Assembly (NCBI RefSeq): GCF_002101775.1
Contig: NZ_LQPI01000040.1
Span: 1-64,000 of the forward strand
From: Mycolicibacter nonchromogenicus
GTDB lineage: Bacteria > Actinomycetota > Actinomycetes > Mycobacteriales > Mycobacteriaceae
DNA length: 64,000 nt
Direction of reading: 5' to 3'
The position numbers and the translations under genes are program-made. The notes beneath the pieces are model-generated. The model was not told the DNA's origin and made no database searches. It saw only the letters and a program-made list of their open reading frames with translations. Below are positions 47,626 through 55,470 of the stretch, one piece after another. Within the stretch, counting starts at the first letter, position 1. Each line of letters opens with the position of its first letter.

Positions 47626-48786
47626 TTAGAAGGCGATCACTCCGCGGATATTTTTGCCGGCGCGCAGATCCTGCATGGCTTCGTTGATCTGGTCCAGCTT
47701 GTATCTCTGGGTGACCAACTCGTCGAGTTTGAGGTTTCCCGCTTCGTACATCGACAGCAGCCGTGGCATCGCCTCGCGCGGGTTCATCTCCCCGTAGAGA
47801 ACGCCTTTGAGCGTCTTACAGGAGCTCACCATGTCCGGCAGAATCAGCGGCACCATCATGTCGGAGACCTTCGCCATGCCGGTCAGCACGCAGGTTCCGC
47901 CCTTGCGCAGCAGCATCATGCCCATCATCACCAGCTCCGGCGGTACCACACCGGGGGACAGCACGACCCGATCCGCCATCACCCCCCAGGTCAGTTCCTT
48001 GACCAGTTCGAGAGCGGCGGCGGCGTCCGGGGCGGTGTGGGTGGCGCCGAAGCTCGGGGCGACCTCGCGTTTGAACTCATTGGGATCCACCGCGACGATG
48101 TGCTTGGCGCCGGCGGCCTTGGCTCCCTGCACGGCGTTCATGCCGATACCGCCGACCCCGCAGACCACCACGGTGTCGCCGACCTCGGTACCCGCGGCAA
48201 CGGAGCCCGAACCGAAACCCGTTGTCACACCGCAAGACACCAACGATGCGGCCTCCAGCGAGATCCAGTCGTTGATCTTGACCAGCGAACGTTCTGAGGC
48301 AACGACATACTCGGCGAACGTGCCGACCTGCATCATGGCCATGAGATCTTCGCCGCCCAGATGACGGCGCCGGGTGTGGTCGGTGGTCATCTCCTTGCTG
48401 TAGATGTCGGCGCCGACATCGCACAGGTAGGTATGACCGGTCACGCAGAACCGGCAACTGCCGCATGCCGGAAAGAAAGAGACGGCCACATGGTCGCCGG
48501 GCTTGAGGGTGGTGACGCCGGGTCCCACCTCTTCGACGACGCCTGAGCCCTCGTGTCCCCCGAGCATGGGGAACCATTCGGGCACCGGCACGCCGGCAGC
48601 CCGCATCATCTCCTCCATCTCGGCGCTGGGCACGCTGTCGCCGGAATAGAAGTGCTCATCGGAGTGGCAGATGCCGGCGTAGGCCATTTTCACCAGCACT
48701 TCACCCGCTTTGGGCGGGTCGAGCTCTATTTCGCTGACTTCCCAGTCGATTCCGACGCCGGGCAGCACCGCCGCTGCACACTTCAT
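47626..48786 (-). CDS. NDMA-dependent-type zinc alcohol dehydrogenase
   Basis: 386 residues of the medium-chain dehydrogenase family. Catalytic zinc ligands are in AYAGICHSDEHF and MLGGHEGSG; structural zinc cysteines are in CGSCRFCVTGHTYLC. The NAD fold has VVVCGVGGIGMNAVQGAKAAG. The insert SGDSVPSAEMEEMMRAAGVP and the 386-residue length fit actinobacterial NDMA-dependent alcohol dehydrogenases, which keep NAD tightly bound. ATG 48786 overlaps the aldehyde dehydrogenase stop (ATGA). It should oxidise an alcohol to the aldehyde used by its partner. Confidence 0.88.
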   Translation of the reverse strand: MKCAAAVLPGVGIDWEVSEIELDPPKAGEVLVKMAYAGICHSDEHFYSGDSVPSAEMEEMMRAAGVPVPEWFPMLGGHEGSGVVEEVGPGVTTLKPGDHVAVSFFPACGSCRFCVTGHTYLCDVGADIYSKEMTTDHTRRRHLGGEDLMAMMQVGTFAEYVVASERSLVKINDWISLEAASLVSCGVTTGFGSGSVAAGTEVGDTVVVCGVGGIGMNAVQGAKAAGAKHIVAVDPNEFKREVAPSFGATHTAPDAAAALELVKELTWGVMADRVVLSPGVVPPELVMMGMMLLRKGGTCVLTGMAKVSDMMVPLILPDMVSSCKTLKGVLYGEMNPREAMPRLLSMYEAGNLKLDELVTQRYKLDQINEAMQDLRAGKNIRGVIAF

Positions 48787-50252
48787 GATGCCGGCCAACC
48801 GACGGTCTTGGTCTCGGTGAAAATCTCCAGACCCTCGAGACCGCACTGGCGTCCGATCCCCGACTGTTTGTAGCCGCCGAACGGTGCATCGGCGCCGTAC
48901 CACAGCCCGCCGTTGATGCCGAGAGTGCCGGTACGTATTCGGCTGGCCACGGATTTGGCGCGCTCCAGATCATTGGCGAACAGAACCCCGGACAACCCGT
49001 AGATGGAGTCGTTGGCGATTCTGACCGCCTCGTCGTCGTCGGCGAAGCCGATGACCGACAAGACGGGTCCGAAGATCTCTTCCTGGGCAATGGTCATCTT
49101 GTTGTCGACGTCGGCGAAAATCGTTGGCTCGACGAAGAATCCCCGGGGGGTACTGGCCGGAACTCCGCCACCGGTGACCAGCCGGGCGCCCTCGTCCTTG
49201 CCCTTCTGGATGTAGCCGAGTACCCGTTCCTGCTGCCGTTTGGACACCTGGGGCCCCTGAAGGACGGACGGGTCGGTCGGGTCGCCGTACTTGTTTCTCT
49301 CCATCGCGGCCTTCACGAGCTCCACGGCCTCGTCGTAACGCGAATGGGGGACCAGGAGACGGGTGGGCATCGCGCAGCCCTGGCCGGCGTGCATGGAGAT
49401 GAAGGCGCTTCCGCCGACCGCCCCGCTGATGTCGCCCTCATCTTCGAGGATCAGATACACCGATTTCCCGCCGAGCTCGAGGAAGGTCGGCTTGAGGGTC
49501 TGTGCGGCGGCCGTCATGATGCGCCGGCCGGTGGCGGTGGATCCGGTGAAGGCGACCATATCCACCAGGGGAGACGTCGAGAGCACCTCGCCGACCAGGT
49601 GATCCGACGACGGCACGATATTGATGACGCCGGGTGGGATATCGGTCTGTTCGGCGATGATCCGGCCGATCCGGGTCGCATTCCACGGGGTGTCGGGCGC
49701 CGGTTTGAGCACCATGGTGTTGCCCATGGCCAGAATGGGGCCGATCTTGTTGAGGATGATTTCGACCGGGAAGTTCCACGGTGTGATCACCCCGACCACC
49801 CCGATGGGCTCCTTCCACACCTCACGGGCGGTGGGGGCGCCGATACCGAACGCATCCTTGTCGGGAAGGGAACGCTTCCAGGGGAATTGACCGATCATGT
49901 CGGTCGGCCAGGTGAGCGCTTCCTTGAGGGGTACGTCGAGCTGGGGACCGTAGGTGCTCAGCAGCGGGCACCCGGCCTCGGCGATCAGTTCCGCACGCAG
50001 TTCTTCACGTTCGGCTTCCAGTGCCGCCTGCAGTTGCCGAAGCCCGGTTGTCCGCAAGTCGGGGTTGCGCGACCAGTCGGTGTTGTCGAAGGCATGCCGC
50101 GCCGCGGCCACGGCCCGCTCCATATCGGCGCGGGTACCGTCCGCGGTGCTGCCCAGAACTTCCTCGGTCGCGGGGTTGATGTTGTCGAACTGATGTCCGG
50201 TCTCGGACTCGACGAGTTTGCCGTCGATGAGCATGCGGGATTCGTGAGCCAT
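48783..50252 (-). CDS. Aldehyde dehydrogenase
   Basis: 489-residue NAD(P)-dependent enzyme. The cofactor site has VGVITPWNFPVEIILNKIGP and AFTGSTATGRRIM; the general base Glu is in FLELGGKSVYL; the nucleophile Cys is in MHAGQGCAMPTRL. Motif EEIFGPVLSV is intact. It resembles the AldA/Rv0768 group. ATG 50252 has AAAGGA upstream, 14 bp after the SDR stop. It is the middle gene of the SDR-ALDH-ADH operon. Confidence 0.93.
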   Translation of the reverse strand: MAHESRMLIDGKLVESETGHQFDNINPATEEVLGSTADGTRADMERAVAAARHAFDNTDWSRNPDLRTTGLRQLQAALEAEREELRAELIAEAGCPLLSTYGPQLDVPLKEALTWPTDMIGQFPWKRSLPDKDAFGIGAPTAREVWKEPIGVVGVITPWNFPVEIILNKIGPILAMGNTMVLKPAPDTPWNATRIGRIIAEQTDIPPGVINIVPSSDHLVGEVLSTSPLVDMVAFTGSTATGRRIMTAAAQTLKPTFLELGGKSVYLILEDEGDISGAVGGSAFISMHAGQGCAMPTRLLVPHSRYDEAVELVKAAMERNKYGDPTDPSVLQGPQVSKRQQERVLGYIQKGKDEGARLVTGGGVPASTPRGFFVEPTIFADVDNKMTIAQEEIFGPVLSVIGFADDDEAVRIANDSIYGLSGVLFANDLERAKSVASRIRTGTLGINGGLWYGADAPFGGYKQSGIGRQCGLEGLEIFTETKTVGWPAS

Positions 50253-50266
50253 GCGGGTGCTGTCCT

Positions 50267-51058
50267 TTACCAGTGTCGAAGCTCTTTGACCGCCGAAGAC
50301 GGCCGGGGGGCGAGTGTCAGATACGGAATGAAACTGCTGTTGCCGCAGACCAGTACGGAGTGCACGACATCGGCCAGGTGTTCGGCGTCGACCAAGCCGC
50401 CCTGCATCTCGCCTCGTTCCATCCACAGCCGGATGGCCTTCTCGAAGGCGGCGGGTTCCCAGTTCTTGTTGAATTCGGTCTGCGAGTCGCCCTGACCACC
50501 GAAGCTGTCGCCGACTGCGAGCCGGGTGAAACCGATGTTGGGGTGTTCGATGCGCCAAGCCTCGACGAGCTTGTCGAGCGCGGCCTTGGTCACCGCGTAC
50601 GCGCCGAGCAGGGGCCAGGGATTGGTGTAGGAGGCGCTCAGCGAGGACAGGTAGACGGCGGATCCTCCTGACGCCGCCAGATGTGGCGCTGCCGCAGCGG
50701 TGGCCAGCGATGCGCCGGTGACGTTGGTCGCGAACATCTGGGCCCACTGCGTGGCGTCGAGGTCTGCCAGCGGTGCCAGGATGCCCATCCCGGTGGTGTA
50801 GACGATGGCGTCCAAACCACCGAATGTGTCGGCCACCGTGGCCATTGCGGACTGGCACGATTCGGACTCGGTGACGTCGCAGACCACACCGACCGCTCCG
50901 TTGCCGGCCTCGTCGGCGGCTTTGGTGAGCCGCTCGAGGCGCCGGGCGAGAAAGGCGACGCGGGCGCCTTTGGCGGCCAGGCCCATGCCGATGCAGCGGC
51001 CCAGCCCGGCCGAGGCTCCCACCACCGCCACCCGCAGCGGCTCGGTTCGGTCAGCCAT
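50267..51058 (-). CDS. Short-chain dehydrogenase/reductase
   Basis: 263 residues. The Rossmann motif is VAVVGASAGLGRCIGMG, followed by CDVTESESC and ATNVTGASLAT. The active site has YLSSLSASYTNPWPLLGAYAVTKAALDKL (Ser, Tyr, Lys present). It heads the SDR-ALDH-ADH operon. The ATG at 51058 directly abuts the TGA of a 14-codon leader ORF, and GGGGGAG within that leader is its ribosome site. Confidence 0.88.
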   Translation of the reverse strand: MADRTEPLRVAVVGASAGLGRCIGMGLAAKGARVAFLARRLERLTKAADEAGNGAVGVVCDVTESESCQSAMATVADTFGGLDAIVYTTGMGILAPLADLDATQWAQMFATNVTGASLATAAAAPHLAASGGSAVYLSSLSASYTNPWPLLGAYAVTKAALDKLVEAWRIEHPNIGFTRLAVGDSFGGQGDSQTEFNKNWEPAAFEKAIRLWMERGEMQGGLVDAEHLADVVHSVLVCGNSSFIPYLTLAPRPSSAVKELRHW

Positions 51059-51103
51059 TCAGCTCTCCCCCAGTGGCGTGGTCCGATGGGCCTGGACGGT
51101 CAT
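51059..51103 (-). CDS. 14-codon leader ORF in front of the SDR-ALDH-ADH operon
   Basis: ATG 51103 begins MTVQAHRTTPLGES and stops with TGA at 51061-51059; the next base is the A of the SDR ATG, in the same frame. It has a stronger ribosome site (AGAGGAGG) than the SDR. Either it is a translated leader that couples or attenuates the operon, or it is a remnant of a longer SDR N-terminus cut by a stop. Evidence is the layout only. Confidence 0.5.
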   Translation of the reverse strand: MTVQAHRTTPLGES

Positions 51104-51122
51104 GAGCCTCCTCTGTATCGCA

Positions 51123-51139
51123 GAGAACGAAATTATCAC
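51123..51139 (-). promoter_or_regulatory. Shared island element upstream of the SDR-ALDH-ADH operon
   Basis: On the minus strand it reads GTGATAATTTCGTTCTC. It matches related sequences at 56559-56576 and 60782-60799, each oriented toward its downstream gene. It includes a TANNNT hexamer (TAATTT), so it may be a promoter core, an operator or both. Confidence 0.5.
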
Positions 51140-51219
51140 GTTGTAGAAACCTCCACTAACCAAATCCGATAATTACGATTTTCGTCACTGCGGCAGGTAT
51201 CTACCGCAGGTGTTGTGTG

Positions 51220-51852
51220 CTAGGGCAACAACGTATTTCGGTCGTCTGCGCTGAAGCTCATCAGTAGACGATTGAAGACCCGGGCCGCGCGTTCGCGGGC
51301 TTGGTCGGGTTGGTCGGCATGGGCCACGAGCAGGGCTGCCTCCTCTAACGCCGAAACCAACATATGGGTCAGTTCGGTGACCGGCTGGTCGCCGATGATG
51401 CCCTCGGCGATGGCGTCGCGCACCGCCTCTTCGATGAGCGCAATGCTGTTGCCCTCCTGGATGGCGCGAAGCGTCTCCCAGCCCAGCACGACCGGACCGT
51501 CGAGCAGCATGATGCGCTGAACTTCCGGTTCGAGTGCGGCGTCGAGAAAACCGTGCAGCCCGGTGCTGAGTCGCGCCCAGGTATCCGTCCCCGGCGGTGG
51601 CGATGCCAATGACCGCAGTGTCAGATCGCGTTCCACTTCCTCGAACACCGCGCGGAACAGTTCCGACTTGTCTTTGAAGTGGTGATAGAAGGCCCCGCGG
51701 GTTCCCACGCCGGATCGCTCGACCAAGTCGCCGATGCTGGTGTTGAAGTAACCCTTCTCCACAAACAAAATGCGACCTGCATCAATGAGGTTGCGCCGCG
51801 TCTGATCGCCTCTTTCGCGGCGTTCGTCGTCGGTGCCTCCGCGCCTGGCCAT
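51220..51852 (-). CDS. TetR-family transcriptional regulator
   Basis: 210 residues. The N-terminal helix-turn-helix is near residues 15-65: NLIDAGRILFVEKGYFNTSI, then LVERSGVGTRGAFYHHFKDK. The C-terminal domain resembles the TetR_C_33/QacR-like ligand domain, with GLHGFLDAALEPEVQRIMLLDGP. It is divergent from the binding-protein gene, with a near-perfect 23-bp palindrome between them that also appears at 54.15 kb. This makes it the likely repressor of both regions. ATG 51852 follows the -10-like TAGGAT by 7 nt, suggesting a leaderless message. Confidence 0.9.
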   Translation of the reverse strand: MARRGGTDDERRERGDQTRRNLIDAGRILFVEKGYFNTSIGDLVERSGVGTRGAFYHHFKDKSELFRAVFEEVERDLTLRSLASPPPGTDTWARLSTGLHGFLDAALEPEVQRIMLLDGPVVLGWETLRAIQEGNSIALIEEAVRDAIAEGIIGDQPVTELTHMLVSALEEAALLVAHADQPDQARERAARVFNRLLMSFSADDRNTLLP

Positions 51853-51865
51853 GAGGGCGATCCTA

Positions 51866-51888
51866 GCAACATTCATCATGTATGTTGC
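51866..51888. promoter_or_regulatory. 23-bp TetR operator, copy 1
   Basis: Palindrome centred on 51877. The outer arms are GCAACAT and ATGTTGC, the inner arms CAT and ATG, and only the T/T pair at 51873/51881 is mismatched. The right arm contains TATGTT (51881-51886), a TANNNT -10 hexamer 6 nt before the ATG at 51893. The divergent TAGGAT for tetR abuts the left arm. Bound repressor would block both promoters. Confidence 0.85.
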
Positions 51889-51892
51889 CGGT

Positions 51893-53038
51893 ATGGCTGA
51901 CGAGAAGGATCGGGCTTACGGCGCGGTCGCTCCGCTGAAGGTGGGTCTGCTCAACGACTATCCGACGAAGGGCGACACCGACAACGACACCCTTGCAGCT
52001 CTGACGCTGGTGATGGAGGAAGCGCACGCGACCGGCCTGATCGATCGTCCGGTGGAGATCGTCCGACGGGACGTGGTGGGCCTGCCCAACGGGACGTACC
52101 ACGTCGTCGAACGGGCCTTCGACGAGCTCGTCGCCGAAGGCTGCCTGGCCATCTTCGGGCCCTGGGTGTCGGACAACGTGGTCCCGCTTCGACCGCATGT
52201 CGACGCCACGGCGCGTACCCCGATCATCACGTTGTCCGGTTCGGAGGGCGCGCTCGGGGAGTGGAGTTTCGCGCTGAACAACGGCTCGATGGCCGAGGAG
52301 CCGGTGATGCTGGCGGCAGTGATGATCGGCGACGGTCGCAAACGGATCGCCATCGCCTATGAGTCCTCGCTGATCGGCAAGGAGTACCTCGCGTTCTCTG
52401 AGAAGGCGTACACCGCAGCCGGTCTCACGATCACCGCAACGGTGGCGATTCCCCAGGTGGAGGCGGAGAAAGAGGCAGCAGTCGAGCAGTTGCGGGCCAC
52501 CAACCCCGACGCGCTGGTGCATGTGGGGTTCGGTCACGGACTCTGGGGGTTCTCCGATGCGCTGTTGAGTGCCGGCTGGGATCCGCCGCGATACACGACC
52601 ACCGCCTTCGAGATGGCGCATATCAACGCCGAGTGGATGTGGCAGCTGCGTGGCTGGATCGGCTTGGACAGCTATGACGAGCGCAATATGGTCGGCCAGC
52701 GCTTTCTGGACAGGTTCGAAGCCAAATACGGCCGACGTCCCGGACATTCGATGCCGGGCCTGGCCCATGATGCGGCGACCGTGATCGCTCGCGGCCTGTC
52801 GGCGGCCCGCCCGTTGACCGGGGACGGCGTGCGCGCCGGCATCGAGCAGGTGAAGCTGATCCCGGCGGCCAGTGGTGCACCGGGAACGTTCTTGCGCTTC
52901 GGCCGCTACCTTCGCCAGGGCTGGCTGGGTTCGGACTATCTGGTGGCACGCCGCGTGGTACCCGACGGCAGCGCACACGTCTTCCATGCCGTGCCCAGCG
53001 ACAACATCGCCCGCGCAGTGGGCCTCAGCTCAGGCTAG
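51893..53038 (+). CDS. Amide/branched-chain-type periplasmic-binding-fold protein without signal peptide
   Basis: 381 residues with a Peripla_BP_6/AmiC-like two-lobe fold: LKVGLLNDYPTKGDTDNDTL, FGPWVSDNVVPLRPHVDATA, PIITLSGSEGALGEWSFAL and RIAIAYESSLIGKEYLAF. There is no signal peptide or lipobox at ATG 51893, or at the other in-frame starts, and no ABC permease nearby. It may be a cytoplasmic ligand sensor or act as a ligand trap. Its 3' end overlaps the convergent oxidoreductase gene by 9 bp. Confidence 0.8.
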   Translation: MADEKDRAYGAVAPLKVGLLNDYPTKGDTDNDTLAALTLVMEEAHATGLIDRPVEIVRRDVVGLPNGTYHVVERAFDELVAEGCLAIFGPWVSDNVVPLRPHVDATARTPIITLSGSEGALGEWSFALNNGSMAEEPVMLAAVMIGDGRKRIAIAYESSLIGKEYLAFSEKAYTAAGLTITATVAIPQVEAEKEAAVEQLRATNPDALVHVGFGHGLWGFSDALLSAGWDPPRYTTTAFEMAHINAEWMWQLRGWIGLDSYDERNMVGQRFLDRFEAKYGRRPGHSMPGLAHDAATVIARGLSAARPLTGDGVRAGIEQVKLIPAASGAPGTFLRFGRYLRQGWLGSDYLVARRVVPDGSAHVFHAVPSDNIARAVGLSSG

Positions 53039-54094
53039 CCGGATGGCGCCGAACACCGGCGCGGTCACGATGCCCGGCGGCTGGGCGAGCACATATGGGA
53101 CGGCGCGCACCGCGCTCATCGCGATCATCAGATGGCCGGGCATGGTTTCCGTCCCGCTGGGCCCGTCCCCCACGTCGAGCTGCAGCGTGAAGCTGGGATC
53201 TCCCCTGATCTCCGCGCGGATCAGCGGCACGTTCTCACCTGGTTTCAGCGGGCTCAGACCCCACTGCGGCAGATCGCGCGTCAGAACCCATTCCTCGTGG
53301 ATGGCCAGCAGCGCCCGGCCCGCCCAATGCCCGACCCAGGAAAAGCGTTGTCCGACAACGGTCCCTGCCTCGATGGTCCCGGCCTTCACCTCGATGTCAT
53401 GGGGCAGTGTCGTGGCATCGACGGACACCTCGACGCTGTCGAGTTCGATCCCCAGCACATCGGCGGTGGCGTTCAGCGCTTGGCGGTAGGCGATGTCGAG
53501 CTTTTTGACGATGGGGGAGTCGATGCTGACGTCGGCCGGCGGGCGTCCCATACCCATCAGGTCGAACAGCATGGGACGACTGTCCACCCCGGAAACATCG
53601 GTCGCTTCGTAGAGGTCGATTCTGTCGACGGTCTTGCTCAACCCGGTCACGGTCGCCACCAGGCGTTCGAACATGAAGCCGGGATTCTCGCCCGCGGCAT
53701 GGAAGCGGGCACCGCCGGTGCGGCAGGCTGCGACGAACGCCGCTTCGGTGTCCGCACCATAGGTGGGTAGGTGGTTATACGACGTCGTGGTGATGACGTT
53801 GATTCCCGCTTCCAGCAGTCGGCAGATATCCGCGGCGTTGGTGTCCACCGCATGGGCCTTGCTGGCGGTATGTATCACCACGTCCGGGCGCAGCTGCGCG
53901 ATCCGGTCCTTGTCGGTGGTTGCCAGGACGCCGGTCGTCGGCGGCAGACCGCAGAGCGCGCCGGCATCCACGCCTTCCTTGGCCGGGTCGTAGACCAGCA
54001 CACCGGCCAGGTGGAAGTCGGGCTTCTCGATGATCTCCCGCAGCGCCGCGCGCCCGACGGCGCCGGTCGCCCACTGAACCACTCGTGGCGTCAA
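53030..54094 (-). CDS. DapB-like NAD(P)-dependent oxidoreductase
   Basis: 354 residues. The Rossmann N-terminus is VVQWATGAVGRAALREI, followed by LAGVLVYDPAKEGVDAGALC, VVIHTASKAH and INVITTTSYNHLPTYGAD. This is the dihydrodipicolinate reductase-like family often annotated as NAD(P)H-dependent amine dehydrogenase; the real substrate is unknown. The start is TTG 54094 with AGGAG 7 nt upstream. It is divergent from the P450 gene across operator copy 2. A second homolog follows the P450. Confidence 0.82.
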   Translation of the reverse strand: MTPRVVQWATGAVGRAALREIIEKPDFHLAGVLVYDPAKEGVDAGALCGLPPTTGVLATTDKDRIAQLRPDVVIHTASKAHAVDTNAADICRLLEAGINVITTTSYNHLPTYGADTEAAFVAACRTGGARFHAAGENPGFMFERLVATVTGLSKTVDRIDLYEATDVSGVDSRPMLFDLMGMGRPPADVSIDSPIVKKLDIAYRQALNATADVLGIELDSVEVSVDATTLPHDIEVKAGTIEAGTVVGQRFSWVGHWAGRALLAIHEEWVLTRDLPQWGLSPLKPGENVPLIRAEIRGDPSFTLQLDVGDGPSGTETMPGHLMIAMSAVRAVPYVLAQPPGIVTAPVFGAIRLA

Positions 54095-54143
54095 TCAATC
54101 ACTCCTGGTTGGGCATTAGCGGACGGCTCATGCCTGGCGCCCA

Positions 54144-54166
54144 TCAACATACATCATGTACGTTGA
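54144..54166. promoter_or_regulatory. 23-bp TetR operator, copy 2
   Basis: Palindrome centred on 54155. The outer arms are TCAACAT and ACGTTGA, with the same inner CAT-C-ATG core as copy 1. It carries TACGTT (54159-54164, plus) and TATGTT (54151-54146, minus), both TANNNT hexamers at the same offset from the centre as in copy 1. It lies 49 bp before the DapB-like start and 52 bp before the P450 start. Confidence 0.85.
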
Positions 54167-54218
54167 CAACCGACAGGATGAATGTTGAGCCTGTCGGCGC
54201 AACGGTGGGAGTTATCGC

Positions 54219-55457
54219 GTGGTCCAGCAGGCAAGCGTGGAGGAACTCGAACAGGGTGTTCGCGACGCTCAACGCAGATTCAACGAAGGAATGGGCGCAG
54301 ACGGCGACGCGTCGCCCTACCCCCTCCTCAAGACGCTGCGTGAACAGGCCGCAGTGCATCCCGGCTGGCCCGAGATGGGGCTGGCCGGCAAAGACACCGA
54401 CGGACCGCAGACCTTCACGGCCTACTCCTTCGATGCGGTCAAAGCGGTATTCACCGACAACCTGACCTTCAGTACGCGTTGCTACGAGAACGTGGTGCGT
54501 CCGCTGCAGGGCCCGACCATCCTGGAGATGCAGGAGCCCGAACACGCCACCTATCGCAGGCTGCACGAGTTCGCCTTCGCGAGGTCATCGATGAAGAGAT
54601 GGGACGGCGAACTCGTCGGACCCCTGGTGGACCGCACCATCGCCGCGTTCAAGGCCGACAAACAGGCGGACCTCGTCGACGCCGTCTTCTCACCGATCCC
54701 GGTGCGGGTGATCGCCGCCCTTCTGGGACTTCCCGAAGCCGACGTGCTGTGGTTCCATCGGCTGGCGATCGACCTCCTGGGCTTTCGTGCCGATATGGAC
54801 ACCGCGATGAACGCCTCAGCGCAGCTGCGCGAGTACTTTGTGGAAATCCTTGCGGAGAAGCGGCGTAAGCCGGGCGACGACATGGTCTCGATACTGGCTG
54901 CCGCGGAAGTCAACGGCGTCAAGATGTCCGATGAGCAGATCTACGGTTTCATGCGAAATCTGTTGCCGGCCGGGGCTGAGACCACAGCCCGCTCCACCGC
55001 CAGCCTGGCGCTGGCACTGTTGACCCACCCCGATCAGCTCGAGGCGGTGCGTGCGGATCGCAGCCTGTTGCCCCAGGCCATCGAGGAGGGGATTCGCTGG
55101 GAGACTCCGTTGTTGAACTTCATGCGGGAAGTCACCTGCGACACCGAGTTGGCCGGGGTCCGCATTCCGCAGGGATCGACGATGATGCTCAGTCTGGGCA
55201 GCGCCAACCATGACGAGACTCGGTGGGAGCAGCCGGAGGAATTCGACATTTTCCGGGAACGCAAGCCGCACCTGGGTTTTGCCCACGGCGCACACGTATG
55301 TCTGGGAATGCATCTGGCCCGCTTGGAAACCACCAAGATCTTCCAGGCGCTCTTCGACGAACTGCCCGGTCTTCGGCTGGATCCCGATGCGGCACCGCCG
55401 TACATATCGGGAACCATATTCCGGTCACCGCCGCGACTCGACGTCATCTGGGACTGA
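54219..55457 (+). CDS. Cytochrome P450
   Basis: 412 residues. The I-helix oxygen motif is LLPAGAETTARSTAS near residue 250; the K-helix ExxR is in AIEEGIRWETP; the haem loop is FAHGAHVCLGMHLAR with Cys361. It is a soluble actinobacterial monooxygenase that would need ferredoxin and reductase from elsewhere; no ferredoxin gene is in the window. The start is GTG 54219 with GGGAG upstream. The DapB-like gene follows after 13 bp, so they form an operon under operator copy 2. Confidence 0.93.
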   Translation: MVQQASVEELEQGVRDAQRRFNEGMGADGDASPYPLLKTLREQAAVHPGWPEMGLAGKDTDGPQTFTAYSFDAVKAVFTDNLTFSTRCYENVVRPLQGPTILEMQEPEHATYRRLHEFAFARSSMKRWDGELVGPLVDRTIAAFKADKQADLVDAVFSPIPVRVIAALLGLPEADVLWFHRLAIDLLGFRADMDTAMNASAQLREYFVEILAEKRRKPGDDMVSILAAAEVNGVKMSDEQIYGFMRNLLPAGAETTARSTASLALALLTHPDQLEAVRADRSLLPQAIEEGIRWETPLLNFMREVTCDTELAGVRIPQGSTMMLSLGSANHDETRWEQPEEFDIFRERKPHLGFAHGAHVCLGMHLARLETTKIFQALFDELPGLRLDPDAAPPYISGTIFRSPPRLDVIWD

Positions 55458-55470
55458 GAAGAGGCGGCGC

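Noticed and set aside
54178..54188. Extra operator half-site (ATGAATGTTGA) before the P450
   Set aside because: Only one arm is present; without a second arm it cannot be told from chance, though it might assist binding to copy 2.
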